Origin: Bacteroidales bacterium
GTDB taxonomy: Bacteria; Bacteroidota; Bacteroidia; Bacteroidales; UBA932
Assembly (NCBI GenBank): GCA_016285455.1
Contig: JAEEQS010000012.1
Span: 1 to 56,777, forward strand
Direction: 5' to 3'
Length of the DNA: 56,777 bases
Position 1 is the first letter of the stretch. Every line of letters starts with the position of its first letter. Shown here one piece after another: positions 1-7,003 of this stretch. Under the pieces are notes generated by a model. The model made no database searches. It was not told the DNA's origin and saw nothing but the letters and a program-made list of their open reading frames with translations. Both the position numbers and the translations under genes were made by a program.

Positions 1-406
1 TCTTTAGGGCAGTTTTGTAATCCATAAGTCCAGAAACAACGCTATTTACGGTATCAATTACCCGGTCGTCAGCCACGCCGCCTTCTATGTAGTCGAATTT
101 TCTTGAAGGATCATATCCTTTGCGGCAAAGGACCACATAATTCAGCCAATCTTCATCATAATATCCAAAGAGCCTGCATTTTGCCTGTCTTACGATTGAG
201 TCCCAGTCAAGCAGATATCTGCTGACTACTGGCTCCAGGCCACGTTTTCTGGCTATTATCCTTGCCCACATAACTGCCTGTTCCTTTATATCGGTGACAT
301 AGAATCCTTTGCCGAAGTCGAGCAGGCTTCTTCCGTAGTTATAAAGGGGGTGCTCAATTAACTCTGTTCCTCCGTGATATACAAGGAGTTTTCTCTTCTC
401 ATCCAT
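1..406 (-). CDS. DUF3990 ADP-ribosyltransferase-like protein, partial (probable toxin)
   Basis: This gene is cut by the left window edge. It is not in the supplied ORF list and I translated it by hand: it starts at ATG 406 and stays open to base 1 (135 codons). The N-terminus has a YHGGTE segment, then LLDFGKGFYVT followed by an AVMWARI helix, and later DYIEGGVADDRV. These are the hallmarks I know for DUF3990, a family placed in the ADP-ribosyltransferase fold and often found beside DUF3791 proteins in Bacteroidetes and Firmicutes. The start lies 11 bases after the stop of the XRE-DUF3791 gene, so the two are surely co-transcribed. The arrangement suggests a toxin with its regulator or antitoxin upstream. 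Family assignment is fairly sure; toxicity and target are inference. Confidence 0.75.
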   Translation of the reverse strand, partial: MDEKRKLLVYHGGTELIEHPLYNYGRSLLDFGKGFYVTDIKEQAVMWARIIARKRGLEPVVSRYLLDWDSIVRQAKCRLFGYYDEDWLNYVVLCRKGYDPSRKFDYIEGGVADDRVIDTVNSVVSGLMDYKTALK

Positions 407-417
407 AATCTTGCGAG

Positions 418-981
418 TTAGTTGTTTATTCGTTTTTCCCACATTTCTAGACACTCCAGTATATCCGCCGCAAGATTATCACGGCTTTCTGTGTGTAGCC
501 CGTCATAGCACGGGTAGATGTAATCTTCTATCAGACGGACTTTCTTCATTCGCTTGTATATGGCTTCATAAGAGCAGTTTGCAGTCCTGGCCGCAGCCTC
601 TATGCAGGTTGAAACAAAGCTCATCACAACTTGTTCCTTTGGTATATCGATGAACTTCAGGTCATCAATTATCAGGTATTTTACCTTAGAGTAGGCTGAC
701 GGCTTGATTACAGGTTTAGGCAGAGTATGATAAGTCGCGCTTGGTTCTCGAAGTACCGATGGTTCTTTGTCTTCATGAGTGGGATAATTTTTCTCCTTTG
801 ACAATAGTTCTGGAATATCGACATTCAGTAAACGCGCTATTTCCTCAAGTGCTTTTGCCGGTGGCTGAACATTGTTGCTGCAGTACAAATTGACCGTACG
901 GAAACTCTTGCCCAGCTTCTTTGCCAGCCATGTCTGTGAAATTCCCTTAGAATCAAGCAATTCCTTTATCCTGTTTCTCAT
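418..981 (-). CDS. XRE-type HTH protein with C-terminal DUF3791 (probable antitoxin/autoregulator)
   Basis: The protein has about 187 residues. The N-terminal 65 residues form a Cro/C1-type helix-turn-helix (RIKELLDSKGISQTWLAKK, then a recognition helix and LLNVDIPELL). A low-complexity linker follows, and the C-terminal 75 residues match DUF3791 (FVSTCIEAAARTANCSYEAIYKRM and the YDGLHTES segment). I chose ATG 981 over the upstream in-frame ATG at 1017. The 981 start begins right at the HTH, and a canonical promoter sits just upstream, so the longer start would fall near or before the transcription start. The gene is first in an operon with the DUF3990 gene. An inverted repeat overlapping the promoter suggests autoregulation. 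Fusion of the DNA-binding domain to DUF3791 fits an antitoxin role; this is inference from context. Confidence 0.8.
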   Translation of the reverse strand: MRNRIKELLDSKGISQTWLAKKLGKSFRTVNLYCSNNVQPPAKALEEIARLLNVDIPELLSKEKNYPTHEDKEPSVLREPSATYHTLPKPVIKPSAYSKVKYLIIDDLKFIDIPKEQVVMSFVSTCIEAAARTANCSYEAIYKRMKKVRLIEDYIYPCYDGLHTESRDNLAADILECLEMWEKRINN

Positions 982-1001
982 ATATGCATAAATTAGTTTT
1001 G

Positions 1002-1032
1002 CAAATATAAGAAACAAAATTTCCTAAAACAA
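1002..1032 (-). promoter_or_regulatory. Bacteroidetes-type promoter of the DUF3791-DUF3990 operon
   Basis: Read on the minus strand, TTG (1030-1032) is followed by a 20-base spacer and TATATTTG (1002-1009). This matches the Bacteroidetes primary sigma factor consensus (TTTG, 19-21 bases, TAnnTTTG). The ATG at 981 is 20 bases further on. Confidence 0.75.
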
Positions 1033-1050
1033 GGAAATAGCCGTTTTCTT
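1009..1050. promoter_or_regulatory. Nested inverted repeat over the promoter, candidate operator
   Basis: ATTTCC (1019-1024) and GGAAAT (1033-1038) form a perfect inverted repeat with an 8-base spacer. An outer imperfect pair, AAGAAAC (1009-1015) and GTTTTCTT (1043-1050), is almost concentric with it. The inner repeat covers the -33 element, so binding by the XRE protein encoded just downstream would block its own promoter. The repeat is seen; the operator role is inferred. Confidence 0.5.
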
Positions 1051-1062
1051 AATTTAATTGTG

Positions 1063-1590
1063 CTAGCTGTGGCTGACTAGCTTTATTGGCATGTTTGCCA
1101 GGTTTTTGTCAACAATAATGATGAGTACCGGGCGGATGGTGTAGGAGATGTCTTCTCCTTGCTTGATGGCATAGTGGAACACTAGCTTGCCGTCGTAGTG
1201 GTTGATCAGGTATTCAGGAATCAGAGTGGTTTCTTTCTGGACAGGGCCAGTCTCAACTGCAATTACAAAGTTCTTGTCAAAGTCAATCTCGGTTGGCTTG
1301 CCGTTTTCTCCCATAGTAGTGGCCATGCCGAAGATGCTGTCGAATGTTTCTTTATTTGTAATCTTGTGGCTGTCAGGAAGTTTAGCGCCATTTTTGATGA
1401 AATAGTTTTCAGCCTTGGTAAATGGTACTGCAGTAGGCCTGCCTAGTGGGGTTGCTTTGGGTTCGGCCTCTTCTGAGGCTTCAGCATTTGCGTCTGAAGG
1501 GGCTTTTGAGCTATTGTAGCAGGATGAGATTGTGAGCGCTGAGGCCAGGATGATGGCTGCTGCGGTGATGATTGGGAGTAGGGTTTTCAT
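1063..1590 (-). CDS. Putative lipoprotein of unknown function
   Basis: This 175-residue protein has an N-terminal hydrophobic stretch ending in ISSC, a lipobox with the lipidated Cys near residue 24. An Ala/Glu/Pro-rich linker follows to about residue 55. The globular part (residues 60-170) contains KETFDSIFGMATTMG and DFDKNFVIAVETG. The pattern of a loop with a conserved aromatic followed by a strand 'DFxKxxVIAV' recalls PrcB-like protease-inhibitor or META-like folds, but the match is too weak to name. It lies alone between the toxin-antitoxin pair and the PAS gene, with no clear promoter of its own. The function is unknown; it is probably tethered to the outer or inner membrane facing the periplasm. 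Confidence 0.65.
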   Translation of the reverse strand: MKTLLPIITAAAIILASALTISSCYNSSKAPSDANAEASEEAEPKATPLGRPTAVPFTKAENYFIKNGAKLPDSHKITNKETFDSIFGMATTMGENGKPTEIDFDKNFVIAVETGPVQKETTLIPEYLINHYDGKLVFHYAIKQGEDISYTIRPVLIIIVDKNLANMPIKLVSHS

Positions 1591-1629
1591 ATTTAATTGC
1601 TTTTTGTTATAAGCTGTTTCTTGTGCGAG

Positions 1630-2394
1630 TTATTTCTCCAGCACCTTGACGAATGAGCCTGGGAGGAGGATGTTGTCAACCTTCATTGCGGCCTTGAAGA
1701 GCGGGGCTATTTCTTCGTCTGTAAAACCTGCTATGCCGCAGCCGATGCGGGTTACCAGGAAGGTGAGGCCCGGATGCTGCATGGCAAAGGCAATAAACTG
1801 GTCTACATAGGGTTTGATGGTTTCAACTCCGCCTTGCATAGTAGGGATGGCGTAGGTCTGGCCTTGGAGTCCGACGCCTTCTCCCCATACGGCTCCGAAC
1901 TTTTCGTAGGCCACTCTGGCGGCTCCGCCTCCGTGCGCTCCTCTTAGGTTGCTGCCAAAGACGAATATCTCGTTGGGTTTGAGTTCAAAGATGGAGTTAG
2001 GGGAGCAGCGTTTGCGCCTTGGCTTTGCTTCTGCTTCTGAATCTGGTTTTGGGGTACGGACAGCGTGTTTCATTTCAAACGGAATCTCCATAGACATTTC
2101 CATAAAGCCCTGGTATTCACCCTTGTCGTACCACGGGGTCTGATAGATGAGCTTCTTGATGCCGTTCTTTTCAATGGTGTAGGCGTTATTGCGCGGATGA
2201 ACAAGAAGATCGCTGAGCAAGGTTCTGGCAGGCTCAGGGTGGCAGTCCAGAACGTTTTTGCCAATGAGGTCTTTATCTCCGGGCTTGAGGAAAGTCTTCT
2301 TGGACTTCTGGTTCATATAGATGATTTCCCCGTCTTTCTTGCATACGGTTACGGCAAATCCGGCTTCTTCTATGTAATTCTTCTGGTTTTTCAT
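1630..2394 (-). CDS. PAS domain protein fused to A1S_2505-like (macro-type) domain
   Basis: The protein has 254 residues from ATG 2394. A longer in-frame start at 2688 is rejected because it would run back over the promoter and 5' part of the divergent TPR gene. Residues 1-105 resemble a PAS sensor: GFAVTVCKKDGEIIYMNQKS, then IGKNVLDCHPEPA, the heme/ligand-binding-like turn seen in DUF438-type PAS domains. After a charged linker, the second half has IFVFGSNLRGAHGGGAA, GLQGQTYAIPT and FLVTRIGCGIAGF. That is the signature I know from the phage-associated A1S_2505 family, a macro-domain-like fold that may bind ADP-ribose or nucleotides. The combination is unusual. Its substrate and signal are unknown. 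Confidence 0.7.
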   Translation of the reverse strand: MKNQKNYIEEAGFAVTVCKKDGEIIYMNQKSKKTFLKPGDKDLIGKNVLDCHPEPARTLLSDLLVHPRNNAYTIEKNGIKKLIYQTPWYDKGEYQGFMEMSMEIPFEMKHAVRTPKPDSEAEAKPRRKRCSPNSIFELKPNEIFVFGSNLRGAHGGGAARVAYEKFGAVWGEGVGLQGQTYAIPTMQGGVETIKPYVDQFIAFAMQHPGLTFLVTRIGCGIAGFTDEEIAPLFKAAMKVDNILLPGSFVKVLEK

Positions 2395-2466
2395 AACGCG
2401 TGCTTTTATGCTATAAAGGTAAAATAAAAATGCTATCTTTATAACGAATAAACATAAAGCACAGTT
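2395..2466. promoter_or_regulatory. Divergent, nearly palindromic promoter region
   Basis: The 72 bases between the two divergent genes are close to self-complementary. GTGCTTTTATG (2400-2410) mirrors CATAAAGCAC (2453-2462), and an inner pair TATAAAGGTA / TATCTTTATA repeats the symmetry. Each strand therefore carries a TAnnTTTA motif about 25 bases before its ATG, a near match to the -7 element TAnnTTTG. Clear -33 elements are not visible. The likely effect is a shared control site for both genes. Confidence 0.45.
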
Positions 2467-3594
2467 ATGAAACGGTTTTTGATTCTTCTGGTTGTGGCTC
2501 TGGTGCCGGTTTTTGCCCAATCTCAGGATTTGTCCAAGGAGGATGATTTGAAGGTCCGGCAGGCGATTCAGCTTATGAATAACGGCAATCTCGACAAGTC
2601 TGTTGAGTTGCTGAAGGAGGTGCAAAAGGCTAATCCCAAGAACTTTATTGTTGGCTATGAGCTCGGCCTGGCTTATTACAGCAAACAAGATTATGACTCG
2701 GCGATAGATATTTTCAAGAAACTTCAGAAGAACAAGGATGCCAATTCAATCCTGTATCAGGCTTGGGGCAATGCCTACGATATGAAAGGGCAGAGAGACA
2801 AGGCTCGGGAGACCTACGACAAGGGACTTAAGCTGTTCCCGAATTCCGGTCCGCTGTATCTGGAAAAAGGCAACCTGGAGAATATGGAGGGCAATTACTA
2901 TGAGGCGTTGCTGCTGTATGAGAACGGCATTAAGGTGGATCCTGACTTTACGTCTAACTATTTCAGGGCAGCTGAAATACTGGGCCAGTCTAGCGAGCCG
3001 ATCTTTGCTATTCTGTACGCTACGGTTTACAGGCTGCTGGACCCTAACAGCGATAGGAGCGCCATTATGGGGGCGATGATTGCGGACGTTTACAGGGAGC
3101 ATATAGCATTTGAGGGAGATACTGTTGCCAAAGTGCACGTTACTCTTACCAAGAAGAACAACATTCAGATATCCCAGGCAGATTTATCTTCTCCGGAGGC
3201 GCTGTTGGCCAAGATGACTTGCTTTGAGCTTACATATGAGCGTGGCGTTCTGGCATCTGGAGCCTTGACTGAGGCCGCAAAAAGAAAAGAGCTGACATTT
3301 GATGATTTGATAGAGATTAGGGGAGATGCTCTGGAATATTACCTGAAGGAGCAGCAGGAAAAAGGAAGCATTATTCCGCAAAATGATTTGGTGGCAGTTC
3401 TCAAATACGAGAAGAAGATTAAAGATGCCGGTTTCTGGAGGGTTTACAATGCCTGGCTTATGGGCAGCAACGAGTTCTATGGCGGATATGAGATTCTTGG
3501 GGCCGAGCAGGAGAAATTCAAGGAGTTCATCCAGTGGGAGTCCAACAACCTCTTTGTTCCGTCCAGAGACGGCCTGACTTTAAGGCAGGAATAG
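2467..3594 (+). CDS. Exported TPR-repeat protein
   Basis: This 375-residue protein starts with a signal peptide (MKRFLILLVVALVPVFAQSQ). From residue 25 to about 185 it carries consecutive tetratricopeptide repeats (for example AIQLMNNGNLDKSVELLKEV, GLAYYSKQDYDSAIDIFKKL and AWGNAYDMKGQRDKARETY). Such repeats form a superhelical scaffold for protein-protein contacts. The C-terminal half has no domain I recognise. In Bacteroidetes, secreted TPR proteins of this size often support envelope complexes, but nothing here identifies a partner. The gene is monocistronic: divergent from the PAS gene and followed by a strong hairpin terminator. The start is fixed by the signal peptide. Confidence 0.75.
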   Translation: MKRFLILLVVALVPVFAQSQDLSKEDDLKVRQAIQLMNNGNLDKSVELLKEVQKANPKNFIVGYELGLAYYSKQDYDSAIDIFKKLQKNKDANSILYQAWGNAYDMKGQRDKARETYDKGLKLFPNSGPLYLEKGNLENMEGNYYEALLLYENGIKVDPDFTSNYFRAAEILGQSSEPIFAILYATVYRLLDPNSDRSAIMGAMIADVYREHIAFEGDTVAKVHVTLTKKNNIQISQADLSSPEALLAKMTCFELTYERGVLASGALTEAAKRKELTFDDLIEIRGDALEYYLKEQQEKGSIIPQNDLVAVLKYEKKIKDAGFWRVYNAWLMGSNEFYGGYEILGAEQEKFKEFIQWESNNLFVPSRDGLTLRQE

Positions 3595-3634
3595 GCGTAG
3601 TTCCGGTCACAAATTTGGACACAGGTAATAACAA

Positions 3635-3666
3635 AAAAGCCTTCAGAGTAGCTTCTGAAGGCTTTT
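3635..3666. terminator. Bidirectional rho-independent terminator
   Basis: A perfect 13-bp inverted repeat (AAAAGCCTTCAGA at 3635-3647, complement at 3654-3666) has a 6-base loop. On the minus strand the hairpin runs into TTTTTTG, and on the plus strand into TTTT. It lies between the TPR gene and the tRNA, which converge on it, so it probably stops both transcripts. Confidence 0.85.
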
Positions 3667-3669
3667 AGG

Positions 3670-3742
3670 TGACCCGCCAGGGGATCGAACCCTGGACCCC
3701 AACATTAAGAGTGTCGTGCTCTACCAGCTGAGCTAGCGAGTC
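3670..3742 (-). tRNA. tRNA-Lys(CTT)
   Basis: Read on the minus strand, the 73-base sequence folds as a full cloverleaf. The acceptor stem pairs GACTCGC with GCGGGTC, the D stem is GCTC/GAGC, and the anticodon stem is CGACA/TGTTG around the loop CTCTTAA. The T arm is CAGGG-TTCGATC-CCCTG and the discriminator base is A. The anticodon CTT reads AAG lysine codons. CCA is not encoded, since the sequence after the discriminator reads CCT. The gene has its own canonical promoter (3776-3806) and terminator. Confidence 0.95.
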
Positions 3743-3775
3743 AGCTTTTGCGGAATTGCTTCCGTTTTGGGACTG

Positions 3776-3806
3776 CAAATATACAGCCTTTTTTCAATTC
3801 TCCAAA
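3776..3806 (-). promoter_or_regulatory. Canonical promoter of the tRNA-Lys gene
   Basis: On the minus strand TTTG (3803-3806), a 19-base spacer and TATATTTG (3776-3783) match the Bacteroidetes consensus exactly. The mature tRNA begins about 34 bases downstream of the -7 element. Confidence 0.85.
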
Positions 3807-3828
3807 ACTTTTTTTCTTTTGATTAAAA

Positions 3829-4698
3829 TTACTGTTTTATGTTGCCGTATTTTGGAGACGGGCCCCATTTGTTCGGCTTAGGATCGCTGTCTGTGCATAG
3901 CCAGACAATCATTATAATGAATGCTCCAAGACACAGGAACGCGAATAAAGGATAAAGTAAAAATACCTTAAGTTTAAGGAATAACAACAGGTAGTTCAGC
4001 AGAAGTAATGCATACGGGAAAATCTGCCACCAGCCGCTTTTGCCTATATCGTGGAGTCTTCTGCTTATGGCGGCGATGTTTGGAATGAACAAGGCCAGAC
4101 AAACCACCATAGAAAGCCACCAGACAGGGTTTTTGAGTACGGATCCCATAGAGTCCCATAAAATGCCGAATAATTCTCCGCTGCTACTGGCAAAACTTGA
4201 AACGGGGACATCGGATGTAAATGAGACAACTCTGGACATTATGTAGGTTATGAGTGTCTGGGCAAGGTACCACCACCAGAATTCACTCCTTCTGGCTCTG
4301 CCGGAGAAGGTGGCGTATTTTTCTATGAGGCAGGTTTTTACGGCGTCTGTGAACAACATCTTGGGAACGTTCGGCGGAACTTGGTAGCCGTAAGGATTGT
4401 TGCCGAACTGCTGCTGGTTCTGGGAATAGCCGGAGCTGTTTGATTGCTGAGGGCCTGGAGGAGGCGTTGGCGGGGGAACGGTTCCTGCCTGAGAGTATGT
4501 TGATGAATCAGATGATGCGTTTGATGCGGAAGATGCGTTATGTGCTGAAGATGTGGAAGATGCAGCCTGATGCCTTTCAAAATAGCCCTCAGGTGGTTGC
4601 AGATCGCTAAGGTCTTCTCCGCAGAATGGGCACTGCTTGGCTCCGATTATGATTTTCTTGCCGCAGTAGGGGCATCTATCGAGGTTGAACTGTTCCAT
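3829..4698 (-). CDS. Zinc-ribbon plus DUF805 membrane protein
   Basis: The protein has 289 residues. The N-terminus holds two CxxC knuckles (CPYCGKK and CPFCGEDL, residues 9-28), a classic zinc-ribbon. A Ser/Ala/Gln/Pro-rich flexible linker follows to about residue 110. The C-terminal half is a DUF805 domain: a FSGRARRSEFWWWYL entry motif, several hydrophobic helices, and the AISRRLHDIGKSGWW motif before the last helices. DUF805 proteins are small inner-membrane proteins of unknown activity. The gene is last in a three-gene leftward operon and its start overlaps the end of the next DUF805 gene by 23 bases, suggesting translational coupling. The linker could let the ribbon act as a cytoplasmic docking module. 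Confidence 0.85.
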   Translation of the reverse strand: MEQFNLDRCPYCGKKIIIGAKQCPFCGEDLSDLQPPEGYFERHQAASSTSSAHNASSASNASSDSSTYSQAGTVPPPTPPPGPQQSNSSGYSQNQQQFGNNPYGYQVPPNVPKMLFTDAVKTCLIEKYATFSGRARRSEFWWWYLAQTLITYIMSRVVSFTSDVPVSSFASSSGELFGILWDSMGSVLKNPVWWLSMVVCLALFIPNIAAISRRLHDIGKSGWWQIFPYALLLLNYLLLFLKLKVFLLYPLFAFLCLGAFIIMIVWLCTDSDPKPNKWGPSPKYGNIKQ

Positions 4699-5281
4699 TT
4701 TGCTCTATTGGGTAAAACTTTGGAGAAGGACCCCACTTGTTGGTTTCTTTCTTGCCGTTAGAGGCCATCCAGACAATGAACAGGATTGCAACCGCCAGGT
4801 TGACCAAATAGGCTATTATCATAAGGAACCACAAGTCGTGATTATAGGCGGCAGCTATAATAGCGCCGGCAAACAGCAGAGGGCATCCGACCATCCAAAT
4901 CAGCAGATACCAGCCGCTTTTGCCTATGTCGTGGAGTCTTCTGACAGTTACAGCCAGGCTCGGGAGGATGTAAGCAAGTGTGAATAGAACGTAAAGCCAA
5001 AATCCTGGGTTCAGCAGAAAGATGTCATAAGGAGAGCGATCTTGGAGAGTGCCGTTGACTCCCCACATAGCGAGCTGAGCTATAAGGAGAAGTGCCCAAA
5101 TCAGGCCTACAACCATTCCGGCAAGATAGGCGGCAAGGGAGAACCACCAGTATTCGCTTCTGCGGGCTCTGCCGGAGAATGTAGCGTATTTTCTGAGACA
5201 GGCCTTGGTGGCCTCAATCATTGAGGGCATTGGCCTCTCGCCGTACATCGGCTGCTGATAATTGTAACCGTTTGTTTCCAT
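4676..5281 (-). CDS. DUF805 membrane protein
   Basis: The protein has 201 residues and the same core as its downstream neighbour: FSGRARRSEYWWFSLA near residue 35, four predicted membrane helices, and VRRLHDIGKSGWYLL near residue 115. It ends in NKWGPSPKFYP, a tail it shares with the neighbour (NKWGPSPKYGN). It lacks the zinc-ribbon, so the two are paralogues of which one gained an N-terminal extension. It starts one base downstream of the DUF1460 stop and overlaps the next gene by 23 bases. The molecular role of DUF805 is not established. Confidence 0.85.
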   Translation of the reverse strand: METNGYNYQQPMYGERPMPSMIEATKACLRKYATFSGRARRSEYWWFSLAAYLAGMVVGLIWALLLIAQLAMWGVNGTLQDRSPYDIFLLNPGFWLYVLFTLAYILPSLAVTVRRLHDIGKSGWYLLIWMVGCPLLFAGAIIAAAYNHDLWFLMIIAYLVNLAVAILFIVWMASNGKKETNKWGPSPKFYPIEQNGTVQPR

Positions 5282-5282
5282 T

Positions 5283-6266
5283 TTACTTAACTCTTATGAC
5301 CTTGATGCCGTTGATGTATTTGCTGGCATTTGCATACTCAGCGATGGTCTTTTCATCCACAACTACCTTCATCTTGCCCATTGAGGCGTGGATGAAGCCC
5401 AGCTTGCCGTCTTTCCTCCAGTAGGCGATGGCTACGTGGGCTATGTCAAGGCCGTCTGTGGTGGACATATAACCGATTATGTCTCCGCTCTTTATGGATT
5501 TTTCGTTGGCTTTGATCTTGTCTTGCGGGATGTAGGTGTAAGGCTGGGAGTTGAGTTCCTTCTCAACTCTGGCGATGGTTCTGTAATCTTTGGTGGCCTG
5601 GTTAATTGTGCAGGTTTCCTGCTCTTCATCGTTTGAGCAGCAGTCTTTGTTTTCAACATCGGCATCTTTCAAGTGCTTGTATTTCTTGTAGTTCTTGGTC
5701 ATAAAGAAGATTGGATGGTCGTAAACCTGTCCGCCGCACTTGAGGGTGATGTCTTCAAGTATGCCGCGCTTTTCTCCCTGGCGTATCCACTCTGTGGTGT
5801 AGTGGATGCGGTCTGAGTAGCAGCGTACCATTCCATTGCGGTAGCGGCTCTGGCGAACCATCTGGCAAAGTTTCTCAAAGTCTGCGTCTTTTCCGTATTT
5901 CTTAACCGTAAGGGCAAGGTTCATGCAGGTTTCTACAAAGATGATGCAGTCTGTCTTGCTGAGGTAAACTCTAACGTCTTCACTGTCTCCTTCTTCCAGG
6001 GTTCCTGCAACATAAGGGTTGCCAAGAAGCTTCTTTGCGGCCATTACCATAAGATCTCCCGTTGTTTTGGTGTCTTTGTAAGGCAGGAGCTCCTTCATTA
6101 TCTTTTCTGCCGTTGGAATGTCTTTCTTCAGTGTGATAGCATAGAAGTCAGGGTCTGAAGAAAGTTTGATGGTGTCGCTCTGGGCATTTGCGTTAATCGC
6201 TGAGGATAAAATAAATGACAACGCAAAAATAATTGCGCAGATGATTCTTTTTGGCATTGCTTTCAT
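5283..6266 (-). CDS. Exported DUF1460 amidase-like protein
   Basis: This 327-residue protein has a signal peptide (residues 1-29, ending NANAQ). It matches DUF1460, a family of NlpC/P60-like cysteine hydrolases annotated as N-acetylmuramoyl-L-alanine amidase-like. The probable nucleophile is Cys107 in SKTDCIIFVETC. Candidate histidines are His277 (LDIAHVAIAYW) and His293 (GFIHAS). The family is thought to act on peptidoglycan fragments in the periplasm. A cysteine-rich insert near residues 205-220 (CCSNDEEQETC) is unusual. The gene heads an operon with two DUF805 genes. ATG 6266 is used; ATG 6257 is an alternative. The enzyme assignment is by family. Confidence 0.8.
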   Translation of the reverse strand: MKAMPKRIICAIIFALSFILSSAINANAQSDTIKLSSDPDFYAITLKKDIPTAEKIMKELLPYKDTKTTGDLMVMAAKKLLGNPYVAGTLEEGDSEDVRVYLSKTDCIIFVETCMNLALTVKKYGKDADFEKLCQMVRQSRYRNGMVRCYSDRIHYTTEWIRQGEKRGILEDITLKCGGQVYDHPIFFMTKNYKKYKHLKDADVENKDCCSNDEEQETCTINQATKDYRTIARVEKELNSQPYTYIPQDKIKANEKSIKSGDIIGYMSTTDGLDIAHVAIAYWRKDGKLGFIHASMGKMKVVVDEKTIAEYANASKYINGIKVIRVK

Positions 6267-6357
6267 ATTTTTCTAAATTTGTATTCAACAGATGTCTTCT
6301 TAGACTTTGTAAATATAAGAAGATTCTTTCAATTGTTTTTGCTAGACAGTTTATTAT

Positions 6358-7002
6358 ATGCTTTTTGGTTTGATTTGCGGAAGGGGTGGGGGAGAGAAAT
6401 TCTTCCCGCTTTTCAGGGAGCAGAGCGCTCTGATTTCCAAGGCTGCGGCTTTGCTGGTTGATGTCCTCAAGGAAGATTCCTACGAGAAGAAAAAGGAACT
6501 TTCCAGACAAATGAAAGAGGTTGAGAGAGAGGGCGATACCGTGGATGCCAATATCTCCGGAATATTGTACAAGGCCCGCAAAACTCCGTTCGACAGGGAG
6601 GATATCCAGACTCTGGGCTCAAGGATGGAGTCTTTCCTGGATATGATTCACGACAGTGCCAAGAAGCTGGTAATCTACAGGCCGAACTTTACGGACAGTT
6701 CCTGGGTTGAGATTGGGGAGCTGATTGTGGAGGACGCAAATCTTCTTGTTGCCATAACCCAGGACTTTGACCAGTGGAAGAAGAAGGCGGATGAGCTGAA
6801 GGCTATGTGCGGAAGGATCAAGGAGATAGAGAGCGAGGTGGATGATATCTACGAGAACTATATGAGCCATCTGTTTGAGGCCGAGACCAATGGAATCGAG
6901 CTCACAAAGTGCAAGAACATAGTGCAGTCTCTGGAAGACACCACGGACGTGGCTAAAGAAATCGGTGACACGATAAAGCTGATGCTTGTAAAAGAGGGCT
7001 GA
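6358..7002 (+). CDS. DUF47 / PhoU-like protein
   Basis: The protein has 214 residues and is almost entirely helical, as expected for the PhoU-like fold of the DUF47 family (PF01865). Typical segments are EVEREGDTVDANISGILYKA, TPFDREDIQTLGSRME and SLEDTTDVAKEIGDTIKLML. DUF47 proteins are usually encoded beside a PiT-type phosphate permease and are believed to regulate it by metal-dependent binding. Here no permease adjoins it: the gene is divergent from DUF1460 and converges on a DUF3667 gene with a one-base gap. It may act on a transporter encoded elsewhere. The start at ATG 6358 gives the usual N-terminus ahead of the FFPLFREQ helix. Confidence 0.85.
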   Translation: MLFGLICGRGGGEKFFPLFREQSALISKAAALLVDVLKEDSYEKKKELSRQMKEVEREGDTVDANISGILYKARKTPFDREDIQTLGSRMESFLDMIHDSAKKLVIYRPNFTDSSWVEIGELIVEDANLLVAITQDFDQWKKKADELKAMCGRIKEIESEVDDIYENYMSHLFEAETNGIELTKCKNIVQSLEDTTDVAKEIGDTIKLMLVKEG

Positions 7003-7003
7003 C

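Noticed and set aside
2395..2688. N-terminal extension of the PAS fusion protein
   Set aside because: It would run across the divergent promoter and antisense to the TPR gene; ATG 2394 starts the domain cleanly.
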